Of a DNA stretch of 30,978 bases, positions 1 through 8,288 are shown one piece after another. How positions within the stretch are numbered: position 1 is the first letter of the stretch; every line of letters begins with the position of its first letter. The position numbers were made by a program, and so were the translations under genes. Source of the stretch: CAZGMJ01 sp964526785 (GTDB lineage: Bacteria; Planctomycetota; Phycisphaerae; Sedimentisphaerales; Anaerobacaceae); contig CAZGMJ010000062.1 in assembly GCA_964526785.1 (NCBI GenBank), positions 1-30,978 on the forward strand. The letters are read 5' to 3'. The notes beneath the pieces were generated by a model, which was given only the letters and a program-made list of their open reading frames with translations, was not told where the DNA came from and ran no database searches.

Positions 1-345
1 ATGTGCGTTATGCAGCAACATGACAGTGTTCAATAAACCTTGCTCCCCGTAGTATCTGTTTGTGCGACCGATTGGTCACTCGCACGCCGGCACCGCGCTA
101 TTCTTCGCCTGAAAGGCCGTTCTTCGAGCATTTCAAGGGGTCGAGGGCATGTCGCCATCACGGAACCGAAAACACGTTCACATACTGCCAAATCTACAAT
201 GCCAAGCGTGCTCATGTTCATATCTTTCGAAGCCGCAGCACCTGCCATGTCTTCGGTGGATTACGATTATCCTTGTGCCCACGGCACGAATACCCCTCAA
301 CAAGGCACGCACTGTAGCAGATCAGCCAGTCCACGGCAACCATTC
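1..345. other. Intergenic region downstream of hemA, no convincing gene
   Basis: This stretch follows the hemA stop on the minus strand and runs to the window edge. A 72-codon minus-strand frame (248 to 30) has no clear ribosome binding site and resembles no family I recognise. Plus-strand frames here are continuations of the antisense of hemA. I see no strong terminator hairpin followed by a T-run. It may hold the hemA 3' untranslated region or the edge of a gene cut by the window. Confidence 0.5.
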
Positions 346-1647
346 CTATTGCCGGGTCTTGTCCTGGGATTCGGAAGCGATCTGTCTGGCCTGCTGAAGC
401 AGGCTATGCACAAATCTGGCCGCCTCGGCCGGGCTTTGTTCCTTCGCCACCAAATCAACGTTTGCGATTACGCAATGGGTCAGCTTGTTGACCAGCCGGT
501 TGACCATAGCGTCCATCCGCGGTCTGCATGTCTGCTGCTGCTCACACGCAGCGAAGAAGCGAGACACTTCGTTCTCGCTTATCTGTCGGAACTGGTCTTT
601 CATCTGGCCGATCAGCGGGCCGATGTCACGGGCCTTGAACCAGTCGAAGAACTCGGCGGCCTGTTCGTAAATGACCTCCAGACTGCCGGCGATGTCCTTT
701 TCCCTGAGCCGTCGGTTTTCTTCGGCAACGGCGGCCAGTTCATCGATGCTGTACAGGTATGTATTATCGAGATCGTTTATCGCAGGGTCGAAATTGCGCG
801 GCACGCCGAGGTCGATAATGAGCAGCGAACCTTTCCTCCTTCGGCCTACGCAGGACTGGAATTCCGCTCGGTTCCAGACCTGTGCGCGTCCTCCAACCGA
901 AGAGATCACAATATCGGCGCTGCGAATACGATCGTACAGTTCGTCCCAATGACCGGCCTGGATGCCATGGCGTTCGGCTATTTTGACGGCTCGTTCGTGG
1001 GAACGATTGACGACGGCGATACGGCGCGTGCCGCTCTGGATGAGATGTCGAACGACCAATTCGCCCATCTCACCGGCACCGATCACGACCGTGCGTGCGT
1101 TAGAGATATCCGCGAAGAGCTGCCTGGCGAGTTCCACAGCGACCCCCGCCACGCTGACACGGCCACTGGCGACCTCCGTTGTGGTGTGGATCTTCTTGGC
1201 GGTGAAGAACGCGGCGTGAAACAATCGGTTGGTAATCTTGCCGGAGGTTTTGGCCGAGCAGGCCAGCCGATAGCCTTCCTTGACCTGCCCAACGATCTCG
1301 GCCTCGCCCACGACCATGCTGTCGAGGCTGGATGCGACCATCAGCAAATGACGCACGGCATCCTCGTCCACGTAGGAGTACAGATGCTCGTCGAACTGGG
1401 ACTGCTCCACTGCGTGGTAGTCCGCGACAAAGGCGGCCAGGTCGTTTGTTGTGGAGGCTGCATCTTCGGCGGTCACGCAGTAGAGTTCCACACGATTGCA
1501 CGTCGAGAGCAGCACGAACTCATCAGCGGGGCGCCGCGTCTTTAGACTCCGCAACGCCGCAAGGATCTGACTGCGATCGAACGCCAGCCGTTCCCGCACA
1601 TCCACGGGCGCACTTTTGTGATTTAGACCAATTACAACAATATTCAT
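346..1647 (-). CDS. hemA: Glutamyl-tRNA reductase
   Basis: Reduces glutamyl-tRNA(Glu) with NADPH to glutamate-1-semialdehyde, the first committed step of C5-pathway tetrapyrrole synthesis in the cytoplasm. The 433-residue protein starts with the family signature GLNHKSAP at residues 7-14. It has the catalytic-cysteine motif STCNRVELY with the nucleophile at Cys50, the usual position. The NADPH-binding glycine motif VVIGAGEMGE lies mid-protein, and the C-terminal helical dimerisation region is present, so length and architecture are normal. I chose the ATG at 1647 because MNIVVIGLNHKSAP is the canonical N-terminus; an upstream in-frame ATG at 1680 would add 11 residues and overlap the preceding gene. 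It starts two bases after the stop of the hemX-like gene, so the two are almost certainly co-transcribed and translationally coupled. No strong Shine-Dalgarno precedes the start, which fits coupling. Confidence 0.96.
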   Translation of the reverse strand: MNIVVIGLNHKSAPVDVRERLAFDRSQILAALRSLKTRRPADEFVLLSTCNRVELYCVTAEDAASTTNDLAAFVADYHAVEQSQFDEHLYSYVDEDAVRHLLMVASSLDSMVVGEAEIVGQVKEGYRLACSAKTSGKITNRLFHAAFFTAKKIHTTTEVASGRVSVAGVAVELARQLFADISNARTVVIGAGEMGELVVRHLIQSGTRRIAVVNRSHERAVKIAERHGIQAGHWDELYDRIRSADIVISSVGGRAQVWNRAEFQSCVGRRRKGSLLIIDLGVPRNFDPAINDLDNTYLYSIDELAAVAEENRRLREKDIAGSLEVIYEQAAEFFDWFKARDIGPLIGQMKDQFRQISENEVSRFFAACEQQQTCRPRMDAMVNRLVNKLTHCVIANVDLVAKEQSPAEAARFVHSLLQQARQIASESQDKTRQ

Positions 1648-1649
1648 GA

Positions 1650-2531
1650 CTAACCAAACACTACAGCGCCGTGCAGGCATTCTGGAGCCGATGAGAACTC
1701 ATGTATCGTGCCGCCAATTACGGTCACTCCGAGGACGGCGAAGAGGACCAGTGCAAGGGCGAAGATTGTTACGTACGCCCGCGTGCGGTCGCCCAGGCGA
1801 GACCGATGGTTCAAAAGCAGCACAACGGCCAGCACGAGCCACAGAGCAATGACGGTAATGACCTTGCCATCGGCCAGCCAGTGGAGTATTCCCGTTCCCA
1901 GCAGCCGTACCAGACCTGTGCCGCCCGCCAGACCAATGCTGAACAGTACGAAACCGAACTTCAGCCCATAGAGGTTCATTCGGCTCAGCGTCTCAATGTC
2001 GGGCATTCGGCCCAGGACACGCGTGACCTGCTTGTTCTTGAGGCGATGGCGGCCGAGCAGATACAGTGCGGCGTTGGCCGCAGCGAAGAGAACCGACGCA
2101 GCACCCAGGATCATGGCGGCTCCGTGTGTGATCGCCCAGGGGGTCGCAGCGGCGGCAGTGTGGGCCTGCGAGGCCGGTTCGGCGACGACGCCCGCCATCA
2201 GAATCACCGCCAGAATGACCCATATCATAACAGAACTGAACCAAACCTGTCGGAGGAACGCGCTGAAAACAAGGTAGAGCAGCCCGAAGACAATCGTGAG
2301 CAGGAGCATCGATTCGAATAGGCTGGTGAGAGGAAAGGCGCGGATTTCCGCGGCCCGCAGACCGAGCACACCGCCGGCCAGCGCGACCGCCAGCAGAATG
2401 AGGGCGGTAAGCAGGCGGCCGTACCGGCTTCGGTCGCCGATTAATCTGATGATGCTCAGGACGCCCGCGCCGACGTAGCACAATACGCTCAGGACAAATA
2501 GCAGCAGTTCAGGAAGCGACAAATCAGACAT
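1650..2531 (-). CDS. hemX: HemX/CcsA-family integral membrane protein
   Basis: A 293-residue very hydrophobic protein with about eight predicted membrane segments, of the cytochrome c assembly CcsA/CcmC/HemX family. In Bacillus, HemX lowers HemA levels; CcsA proper carries haem to the cytochrome c synthetase. Here a conserved-looking PWAITHG segment sits near the middle. The tryptophan-rich WWD loop that marks true haem-handling CcsA is not visible: the corresponding stretch reads LVRLLGTGILHWLADGK. Together with the hemA gene two bases downstream, this favours HemX over CcsA. The start at 2531 (MSDLSLPEL) has no evident Shine-Dalgarno. Function in this organism is inferred from family and position; the family call is firm, the HemX rather than CcsA assignment is probable. 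Confidence 0.82.
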   Translation of the reverse strand: MSDLSLPELLLFVLSVLCYVGAGVLSIIRLIGDRSRYGRLLTALILLAVALAGGVLGLRAAEIRAFPLTSLFESMLLLTIVFGLLYLVFSAFLRQVWFSSVMIWVILAVILMAGVVAEPASQAHTAAAATPWAITHGAAMILGAASVLFAAANAALYLLGRHRLKNKQVTRVLGRMPDIETLSRMNLYGLKFGFVLFSIGLAGGTGLVRLLGTGILHWLADGKVITVIALWLVLAVVLLLNHRSRLGDRTRAYVTIFALALVLFAVLGVTVIGGTIHEFSSAPECLHGAVVFG

Positions 2532-2630
2532 AACTGTCAGGCCGGGCCATCACATTGGCGTACCGGGAATCGATTCTCACAAATCACGTTCGCATATAGA
2601 CTTGCGTATACATGACCGAATAGTAACAAA

Positions 2631-2646
2631 ATCCGGGCCGGGCCGC
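2631..2646 (+). repeat. 16-bp direct repeat, copy 1
   Basis: The sequence atccgggccgggccgc occurs here and again, identically, at 2894-2909. This copy lies about 100 bp upstream of the hemX-like start on the minus strand. The role is unknown. Confidence 0.6.
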
Positions 2647-2893
2647 AATGTCTTTCACGGGCAGCGAAGCGCGGTCCAGCATGCCGTTGCCGCGTCCAGG
2701 AATAGCGCGTACAGAACTATTGAGGCGGAATAGACGGCGACGTGCAAGACGGTCAGTCGGCCTGTTCCTGCATGCGTGGTCATTGCATTACTTTTGTGAG
2801 ACCGCCGATATCGGATGGCACCGGACTTACGGAGCTCACAGATGACAAAGCCGCAAACAGGTCGCGACTGACAGGCATGGATCAATTAAGCGC

Positions 2894-2909
2894 ATCCGGG
2901 CCGGGCCGC
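2894..2909 (+). repeat. 16-bp direct repeat, copy 2
   Basis: Exact second copy of the 2631-2646 sequence. It overlaps the left arm of the hairpin that follows the Gfo/Idh/MocA gene, so copy 1 could be a relic of a duplicated hairpin arm. Confidence 0.6.
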
Positions 2910-2924
2910 GATTTGCGACCCGGC
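2900..2924 (-). terminator. Terminator-like hairpin after the Gfo/Idh/MocA gene
   Basis: Arms gccgggccgc (2900-2909) and gcgacccggc (2915-2924) pair with one mismatch around a 5-base loop, 18 bases past the stop of the minus-strand oxidoreductase gene. No T-run follows on the minus strand, so intrinsic termination is plausible but not shown. Confidence 0.45.
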
Positions 2925-2942
2925 CGGAGCGAATCATTCGGG

Positions 2943-4322
2943 TTACACGTTGGTCTTGAGGGCTCCCCAGCCGTTGCGGGGTTCGCGCCAAGCGAGGTCG
3001 TTGATCTTCGGATCGCTGACGATTTTGCCTTCTTCATTGAGGACAAGCTTCTTGCCGGCGCGGGCACAGAGGTTGCCAAGCTGGATATTGGCGGTCATCG
3101 GGCCAGAGTAGCTGAAGTTCGACCGGCTGAACTCGCGGGGCTTTTCTCCTCTGCAGGCCATGAAGAATTCCTTGTGGTGGCCGGGCGAGCGTTCGAGCAG
3201 TTTCGGCGGATCGCCAAATTCTCTGTGGCGCTCGTAGGGAAGCAGTCGCACGGTGCCCCAATAGTCACCTTCGACAAGCATTTTGCCCTTGGTGCCGTAG
3301 ATCAGGTTTCCGGTTCTCGGCAGCTTCATTTTGCGGCCGTTGCTTGACAATTCATCCGGAGCCTCGGGCATGAAAGGCTTGCCGTTGGTCTGGTTGCCTT
3401 CATACCAGTAGGTGGTGAAGCCGGGGCGGCCGGCTTTTGCGCGGTAGGTGCTCTTGACGACCATGCCCGCGGGCCACTGATCGGTAACCGGTGCGGTCAT
3501 TTCGATCGGCTCGGCAGTCTCTGCATAGCCCGGATTCATGATGGAGTAGATTCCGTCGGTGGTGTGGCATGCCATATCGCCGAGGGCGCCGGAGCCGAAG
3601 TCGACGAAGCCGCGCCACTTGAACGGATGGTAGACACCCTGCTTGTACGGGCGCATGTCGGCCGGGCCGATCCAGGCGTCCCAGTCCACGTTATCCGGTA
3701 TGGGGTCCGAACCTTCGGGGCGGTCGCCACCCTGCGGCCAGATCGGACGGTTTGTCCAGGTATGGAACTCCTGGACTTCGCCGATGGCGCCGGCCTTGAC
3801 GTATTCGTATGCACGCCGCCAGCCTTCGCCCGCGTGTCCCTGGTTGCCCATCTGCGTGACGACCTTGGGGTTCTTTGCGTAGGCCTGGGCGAGCAATTGT
3901 GCCTCGCGGACCGACCAGGTGAGGGGCTTTTCGGTGTAGCAGTGGATGCCCATGGAGACGGCGGTCATCGAGGGGGCGAAATGCGTGTGGTCCGGGGTGG
4001 CGACAAATACGACGTCCAGTTCTTTGCCGTGGTTTTCGAAGACTTTGCGCCAGTCGGTATATCCTTTGGCGTTTTCCCAGCCTTTCTTGCCGTGGACGCC
4101 GCTCCAGCGGCCTTTGTCCGTCTCGGCAAAGGCGACGCACTGGCAGCCCTCGCCATGCGCGGCGCCGGTGTGGGCTCCGGCCCGTCCGCCGGCGGCGATG
4201 AAGCCGACCTGGAGTTTTTCGTTGAGTCCCTGGGCCCGTATGAGGCTCGGGAAACCGACCGTGCACGCGGCGCCGAGGCCAGCGGCATGCTTTACAAACT
4301 GACGGCGTGTAATGTTCGACAT
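2943..4322 (-). CDS. Tat-exported Gfo/Idh/MocA family oxidoreductase
   Basis: An NAD(P)-dependent sugar or inositol dehydrogenase-type enzyme of 459 residues. The N-terminus MSNITRRQFVKHAAGLG is a twin-arginine signal with a hydrophobic stretch ending near residue 31 (RAQG). The Rossmann domain follows, beginning LQVGFIAAGGRAGAH. The family motif EKP lies in the segment HCYTEKPLTWSVREA, after DVVFVATPDHTHF. The C-terminal substrate domain contains DFGSGALGDMACHTTDG, the form common in secreted planctomycetal members. A ribosome binding site (AAGGA on the minus strand, complement of 4332-4336) lies nine bases before the ATG. The gene is monocistronic as far as I can see, ends before a hairpin, and sits some 7 kb from the sulfatase cluster. 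The substrate cannot be read from sequence; the Tat signal implies folding with its nicotinamide cofactor before export. Confidence 0.9.
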   Translation of the reverse strand: MSNITRRQFVKHAAGLGAACTVGFPSLIRAQGLNEKLQVGFIAAGGRAGAHTGAAHGEGCQCVAFAETDKGRWSGVHGKKGWENAKGYTDWRKVFENHGKELDVVFVATPDHTHFAPSMTAVSMGIHCYTEKPLTWSVREAQLLAQAYAKNPKVVTQMGNQGHAGEGWRRAYEYVKAGAIGEVQEFHTWTNRPIWPQGGDRPEGSDPIPDNVDWDAWIGPADMRPYKQGVYHPFKWRGFVDFGSGALGDMACHTTDGIYSIMNPGYAETAEPIEMTAPVTDQWPAGMVVKSTYRAKAGRPGFTTYWYEGNQTNGKPFMPEAPDELSSNGRKMKLPRTGNLIYGTKGKMLVEGDYWGTVRLLPYERHREFGDPPKLLERSPGHHKEFFMACRGEKPREFSRSNFSYSGPMTANIQLGNLCARAGKKLVLNEEGKIVSDPKINDLAWREPRNGWGALKTNV

Positions 4323-4769
4323 GAGCTTGGTTCCTTAACTATGGTGAACAATAATATCAACACGTATCTCGGAAACTGTGTAATTTAACACAAAGCCGGG
4401 CGGGGCGAAACCCCTTTGACGGCCCAAAATCCGTTCGACGGTCGCTTTGCGAGGTCCCTTTCCGGCTCGCCTGTCGGCCCGTCGAGCACGCTCGTGCGGG
4501 TCGTGGGGCTATCATAGCCACTGCACGGCCCGATTTCAATGCCTTCGGCACCGGTCCAGGGCCGGCGGTACGGATTTGTCGCTGTCATTAATAGAGACGT
4601 GAAACGGGGCGTGCTGCATATAATTTGAATCGGATTTCCCAGTCTTTTGTCCGGCGGAAATGTGTGCTGTATTCTCGCAGGGATCGCTCTGGCCGGGAAC
4701 TGGTGCGATGACATACCGTATAGACTGCTCGATATAGCCCGCCATTGGCACTGTGGCCCCTACTTATGC
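4323..4769. other. Intergenic region upstream of the Gfo/Idh/MocA gene, no gene called
   Basis: Frames on the minus strand (4714 to 4385 and 4551 to 4357) have no ribosome binding site and no recognisable family, so I leave them out. The segment has two small inverted repeats: gcacg/cgtgc at 4486-4497 and ggcta/tagcc at 4507-4519 around a 3-base loop. The promoter of the oxidoreductase gene should lie in its left part, but I cannot point to convincing -35 and -10 boxes. Confidence 0.45.
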
Positions 4770-5309
4770 CTATAATGCCAGTGCAGGTGTAAAAATGAAG
4801 AACAGAGCATTAACACCGGCCAGGCAGAAGAATGTCCATCGCACAATTCGGTTAGAGCCCCCCTTTATGTTCGCGTCCACGAATTCTGCCGCTGAAGCAT
4901 ACTTCTCGTGCAGTTCGAGCCAACGTTGGGGCATAATGTCCGTATCATCCGGGAAGGCCACAGCCTGCATCTCGGAGTTGGTGTCCTGCTTCTGTATTGT
5001 TGCCCCGAGCACGCTTGCCAGCTTCACCACAATGGTCACATGTTCGAGAAAGCTCCTATAGGAGCGATTGCATATCTGAACCGCTGCAAGACTGAGCATT
5101 GCCCCCAGCAGCGGGCCGACGCATGCAGGGATTACTGCCCAGGACGTATGTCGGAAATGGTAGGCACCTGCGACTGAGACACCGAGGACGAGTATTATGA
5201 ATGAGAGAAACCGGCAAAAACAGTGACGGTGCATTCGCATGTATTGAGATTTCTGCACCAGATGAGCCTCGTACATTCGTGCAATTGCGGACCGATCATT
5301 CATGTGCAT
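4770..5309 (-). CDS. Small membrane protein of unknown function
   Basis: A 179-residue protein I do not recognise. A basic, histidine-rich N-terminal segment precedes two closely spaced hydrophobic segments, roughly residues 33-50 and 57-77. A soluble middle part contains a probable long helix (RSFLEHVTIVVKLASVLGA) and an acidic stretch, and a third hydrophobic segment occupies the last 20 or so residues. The two-helix-plus-helical-region layout is faintly like SLATT-type 2TM proteins, but there is no motif to support that and no nucleotide-cyclase or SLOG partner nearby. Two in-frame ATGs (5309 and 5303) share one purine-rich site (GAAGGAAAGG), so the exact start is uncertain by two residues. 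The good ribosome binding site and membrane-protein composition argue that it is a real gene. Confidence 0.7.
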   Translation of the reverse strand: MHMNDRSAIARMYEAHLVQKSQYMRMHRHCFCRFLSFIILVLGVSVAGAYHFRHTSWAVIPACVGPLLGAMLSLAAVQICNRSYRSFLEHVTIVVKLASVLGATIQKQDTNSEMQAVAFPDDTDIMPQRWLELHEKYASAAEFVDANIKGGSNRIVRWTFFCLAGVNALFFIFTPALAL

Positions 5310-5958
5310 GCCTTTCCTTCGTACGCGTTAATCAGACGTTCTCTGATTCCGCCGCCAACGATGCTCCAGCCATGATGCTGCCTTTGGGCGGAACTTGTTG
5401 TTCCATGAGTCGAGCGATCTCAGGCCAGTCAGACGCTCTGCTATTGTCCATGCACCCGCAGTGTCGATACCAGTCCTCCATAGAATGCGGTATTGCAGTC
5501 TATGCTATTCCAGCACTGTGGCGGCAGGTGTGATTCGATGCAATGTCCCGAACTTACTCATGGTATCCTCTCGTTTTCCCGACCTTCCGGCTGCGGCTGA
5601 AAGAAGGCCCATTCGTGTTGCAAGCAATACGCCTATCTCCATCCTGCCGCGGGGTTCGTTGATGCCGGATACGAAAGCCCGCGACTCATATAGATACCGC
5701 GTCCACATTCTAATCGCCCAGCATCTCCAAACAAGTCAATTCTCGGCGGACTTGCAGCCGAGCAGGCGCCTCGGCTGGGGGCGGAACCGGTTCGGCGGGT
5801 CGCTGTCGGCAGTTCTCTCTGGCGGAAGCCGGGGCGGGTCGTTATGCTTTGAAGCGCCGGGCGAGGGCGGAGGCGGCCGCCTGACGGCCAAGAGTCTACG
5901 GGCCGGAGGCTGTGCTACACGCACGATACGAATACGGTTGTTCAGGAGCGTAATTGAG
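5310..5958. other. Divergent intergenic region, no gene
   Basis: This gap lies between the minus-strand membrane protein and the plus-strand M23-PKD-golvesin gene. The plus-strand reading frame is open through it, in frame with the downstream gene, but the composition does not look like protein and there is no ribosome binding site before 5944. The right half (5755-5925) is very G-rich on the plus strand. Promoters for both flanking genes are expected here; none can be assigned with confidence. Confidence 0.5.
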
Positions 5959-8076
5959 ATGGGTATCAGGCGGACTACGATCATCGCGGTTAGTAGTATA
6001 TGCCTTTTTTGGGCATGTTCGGACGGGCGGGCAATTACATTGCGGGCGAAAGCGACGCTCAGCGCGGTGGAACTCAATCACGGCGAGATGCTGGAGTTCG
6101 AGCTTCGGTCCGGGCGGGTCGTGCGATTGACGCTGGAGGATACGGACGCGGCCATCATCGAGAAGGTCGAGCCCGGGGGCATCATTTACACGTTCAGTGC
6201 GACGATTCGCGTGGACGGGCAGGCCATGACACTGCGGCGCTATGTGTGCTCGCAGGAATGCTTCTACGAGCCGTACGTGATCAACGGACTGCGTATCTGG
6301 CCGGACACGGTGGCAAGGGTGTTCGATCTGGTGCCGATTCGCTATCCGCGCAAGGGGAATCTGCAATGCCTTCCGCGCAAAGATGCCCGGCTTGCGCTGC
6401 AGGATGCGACGATGCGAATCTGTCCCGAGCAGACCTCCGCCTGGATAGCCGATGAGCGGGATCGGTTGCTGGTGGGCGAATGCTACAACGGGGACGACTG
6501 CTATCTTGGGCCGTATCTGGGACAGGCGTGCCACGTGGGGCTGGACGTGAATCACGAGAAGGGTTCGATTCTGGCCGCACCGATCACGTTCGACACGCAC
6601 GGGTACTTCAACAGCCTTGCGGCCGGCGACAATAACAATCGCTGGAGGGGGATACGCCGGTGGCCGAATGGAGATGTGTGGGCGCTGCAGACACATCACC
6701 TGATCGATTTGCTGGTTCCGCCCGGCGGCAGGCTGGCGCGGGGGGTTCGCTATGCAACCACTGCGGGCGTTCACGTGGGGAGCCACGAGCACACTCATTT
6801 CGAGTTCAAGATCGGCAGGCCGCGGCGCGGTGGGAAAGACGCGGAGGCCGCCGATGCGAACTCCATCGCCAGACCCATCGACTTTGACGACCAATCCAGG
6901 CAGGCACAGGAAGATCCGGAGGTGCTTCATCTGGATCCGTGGATCGTATTCTGGCAGGTTTTTGAGGACGCCAGGGTTCGAGAAGGGAAGACTCGGGCCG
7001 AAATGCAACCTCTTGCGCCGGGGCGGACCGGCGAGCCGGTGGAGTTCGCGGCGATGGACTCGCGGAGCGGGCGAACGGGGCAGGCGCTGGAGTGCTACTG
7101 GACCTTCGGGGACGGCGGATGCGAGCGCGGAGCGACTGTGCGCCATGTATTCGCTGAGGCGGGGGTGTACCCGGTGACTCTGGTGGTTGATGACGGCGTT
7201 GAGCGGGCGGAGCATACGCAACATATAAGCATTTCGGGGCCGGCGGTCGAAGGGCCCGTCTTGGCCTTGTCTGCGGAGGACGAGCCTTCGTTTCGGCCCA
7301 GGCCGGTGTCGGCCGCGGACACGTACGGGCAGGAATCGAGCGAGTTTCCGCACACGGTGGTGTTCAACGCAAGCGCGAGGCGCCCCCGGCCAGAGGCGAA
7401 GTTTGTTTCGTTGGAGAATGCAGGCGGTGGAAAACTCAGTACGGCGACCGGGCCGAGAGTGCACTATCAGGAGGGTTCTTGGTGGCTGAAGGTGGCTGCG
7501 GAGGGTCGGGGGGATCAACAGCGTCTTGCGGTGCAGGCAGATGCAACGGGCCTTGCGCCCGGTTTGTATCGAGCAACTGTCAGCGTGGATTGCGCAAATG
7601 CGGCGAATTCGCCCCAGGCGTTCGGCGTGCAATTGCGGATGTGGCCACCGAGGAAGCGAGCCGCAGCGGACGTGATCGTCGATGATGCGGATGCGGGGTT
7701 CTACGCGACGCGGTATTTCTGGGTGGGCCATCGTTTCTCGCGGTGCCCGGTCGAGCGGCGAGGCTACGAAGGCTTCTACCTGACCAACGGCGGACGCGCT
7801 GTGGATGGCGAGTTTGTACGTTTTACTCCGGACTTGCAGAGCGGTCGTTACGAGGTACGGTTTGTTGGTCAGACGCCTTTTGCGCCCGATTCGGCATTCG
7901 ATGCGCGCGTGCGCCACCGTGGAGGTGAGGATACTGTGCGGGTGCGGCCCAGCGAGTCGCGGCTGATTGGCGTATTCGAGTTTGCCGGCGGCACCGATGG
8001 GTTCGTTGAACTGCACACGGAGAACGCTCGCGGGGTTGTTATGGCCGATGCGATCCTGTTCAAGGCACAGAAATGA
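5959..8076 (+). CDS. Secreted M23/LytM-like peptidase with PKD and golvesin-type domains
   Basis: A 705-residue exported protein. The start at 5959 is chosen because AGGAG (5944-5948) precedes it by ten bases and it begins a signal peptide (MGIRRTTIIAVSSICLFWAC); the Cys at residue 20 could be a lipobox, though the match is weak. Residues about 190-285 carry the M23 zinc-peptidase pattern: HVGLD (His192, Asp196) and HTHFE (His278, His280), separated by a stretch like the family core (VPPGGRLARGVRYATTAGVHVG). This predicts cell-wall or peptide hydrolysis. A PKD domain follows at roughly 352-420 (YWTFGDGG, then HVFAEAGVYPVTLVV). Next comes a BACON-like beta-sandwich to about 565. The last 135 residues (VIVDDADAGFYATRYFW to GVVMADAILF) match the golvesin C-terminal-like module, probably a carbohydrate or surface-binding domain. 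It stands alone on its strand, convergent with the GH106-like gene. Confidence 0.82.
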   Translation: MGIRRTTIIAVSSICLFWACSDGRAITLRAKATLSAVELNHGEMLEFELRSGRVVRLTLEDTDAAIIEKVEPGGIIYTFSATIRVDGQAMTLRRYVCSQECFYEPYVINGLRIWPDTVARVFDLVPIRYPRKGNLQCLPRKDARLALQDATMRICPEQTSAWIADERDRLLVGECYNGDDCYLGPYLGQACHVGLDVNHEKGSILAAPITFDTHGYFNSLAAGDNNNRWRGIRRWPNGDVWALQTHHLIDLLVPPGGRLARGVRYATTAGVHVGSHEHTHFEFKIGRPRRGGKDAEAADANSIARPIDFDDQSRQAQEDPEVLHLDPWIVFWQVFEDARVREGKTRAEMQPLAPGRTGEPVEFAAMDSRSGRTGQALECYWTFGDGGCERGATVRHVFAEAGVYPVTLVVDDGVERAEHTQHISISGPAVEGPVLALSAEDEPSFRPRPVSAADTYGQESSEFPHTVVFNASARRPRPEAKFVSLENAGGGKLSTATGPRVHYQEGSWWLKVAAEGRGDQQRLAVQADATGLAPGLYRATVSVDCANAANSPQAFGVQLRMWPPRKRAAADVIVDDADAGFYATRYFWVGHRFSRCPVERRGYEGFYLTNGGRAVDGEFVRFTPDLQSGRYEVRFVGQTPFAPDSAFDARVRHRGGEDTVRVRPSESRLIGVFEFAGGTDGFVELHTENARGVVMADAILFKAQK

Positions 8077-8261
8077 AGTCGGCTTTGATCTGTCGCCCCG
8101 CGGCCTTGGGCCAGTTGGCAATACGCAGGAATCCATGCCCGGCGGAGAGAGAGTGCGCCTTTTGTGGTCAGGATTGTATTGGGACTATGGCTGGGCGGAC
8201 GATTATCGAATCGCTTTGTTGAGCCATCCATTCTCAACGCGAGATCGCCTTAGCCAGTGGC

Positions 8262-8288
8262 ACAACCATTATTGATTCTCATGGTTGT
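8262..8288. terminator. Inverted repeat at the convergent gene junction
   Basis: Perfect 8-bp arms acaaccat (8262-8269) and atggttgt (8281-8288) flank an 11-base loop. The right arm overlaps the stop region of the minus-strand GH106-like gene. It sits between two converging genes and may act as a terminator, although no T-run follows on either strand. Confidence 0.4.

Larger units (their letters stand above)
2532..2942. other. Intergenic region with short direct repeats, no convincing gene
   Basis: The gap separates the hemX-like gene from the Gfo/Idh/MocA gene, both on the minus strand, so the hemX-hemA promoter should lie here, around 2540-2640. A minus-strand frame ending at 2655 could give a 42-residue peptide from an ATG at 2783 with one hydrophobic stretch (LTVLHVAVYSASIVLYALF). 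It has no ribosome binding site and I do not call it. A 16-bp GC-rich direct repeat brackets 2647-2893. Confidence 0.5.

Noticed and set aside
30..248. 72-codon minus-strand gene after hemA
   Set aside because: There is no ribosome binding site before either possible ATG and no recognisable similarity. A real short gene cannot be excluded.
40..1545. 501-codon plus-strand frame opposite hemA
   Set aside because: It is antisense to a well-supported hemA, has no ribosome binding site and its translation resembles no family. Long antisense frames are expected in GC-rich genes.
2655..2783. 42-residue membrane peptide on the minus strand
   Set aside because: One hydrophobic stretch is present, but no ribosome binding site and no conservation evidence.
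4770..5309. SLATT-type antiphage effector
   Set aside because: Two adjacent membrane helices are a weak resemblance only. There is no partner nucleotidyltransferase or SLOG gene, and a third helix at the C-terminus is atypical.
5395..5958. 188-codon upstream extension of the M23-PKD-golvesin gene
   Set aside because: The signal peptide and AGGAG site place the start at 5959. The upstream sequence is low-complexity and does not look like protein.
5896..8136. 746-codon minus-strand frame opposite the M23-PKD-golvesin gene
   Set aside because: The plus-strand protein has a signal peptide and recognisable domains. The antisense translation is arginine- and proline-rich with no domain.
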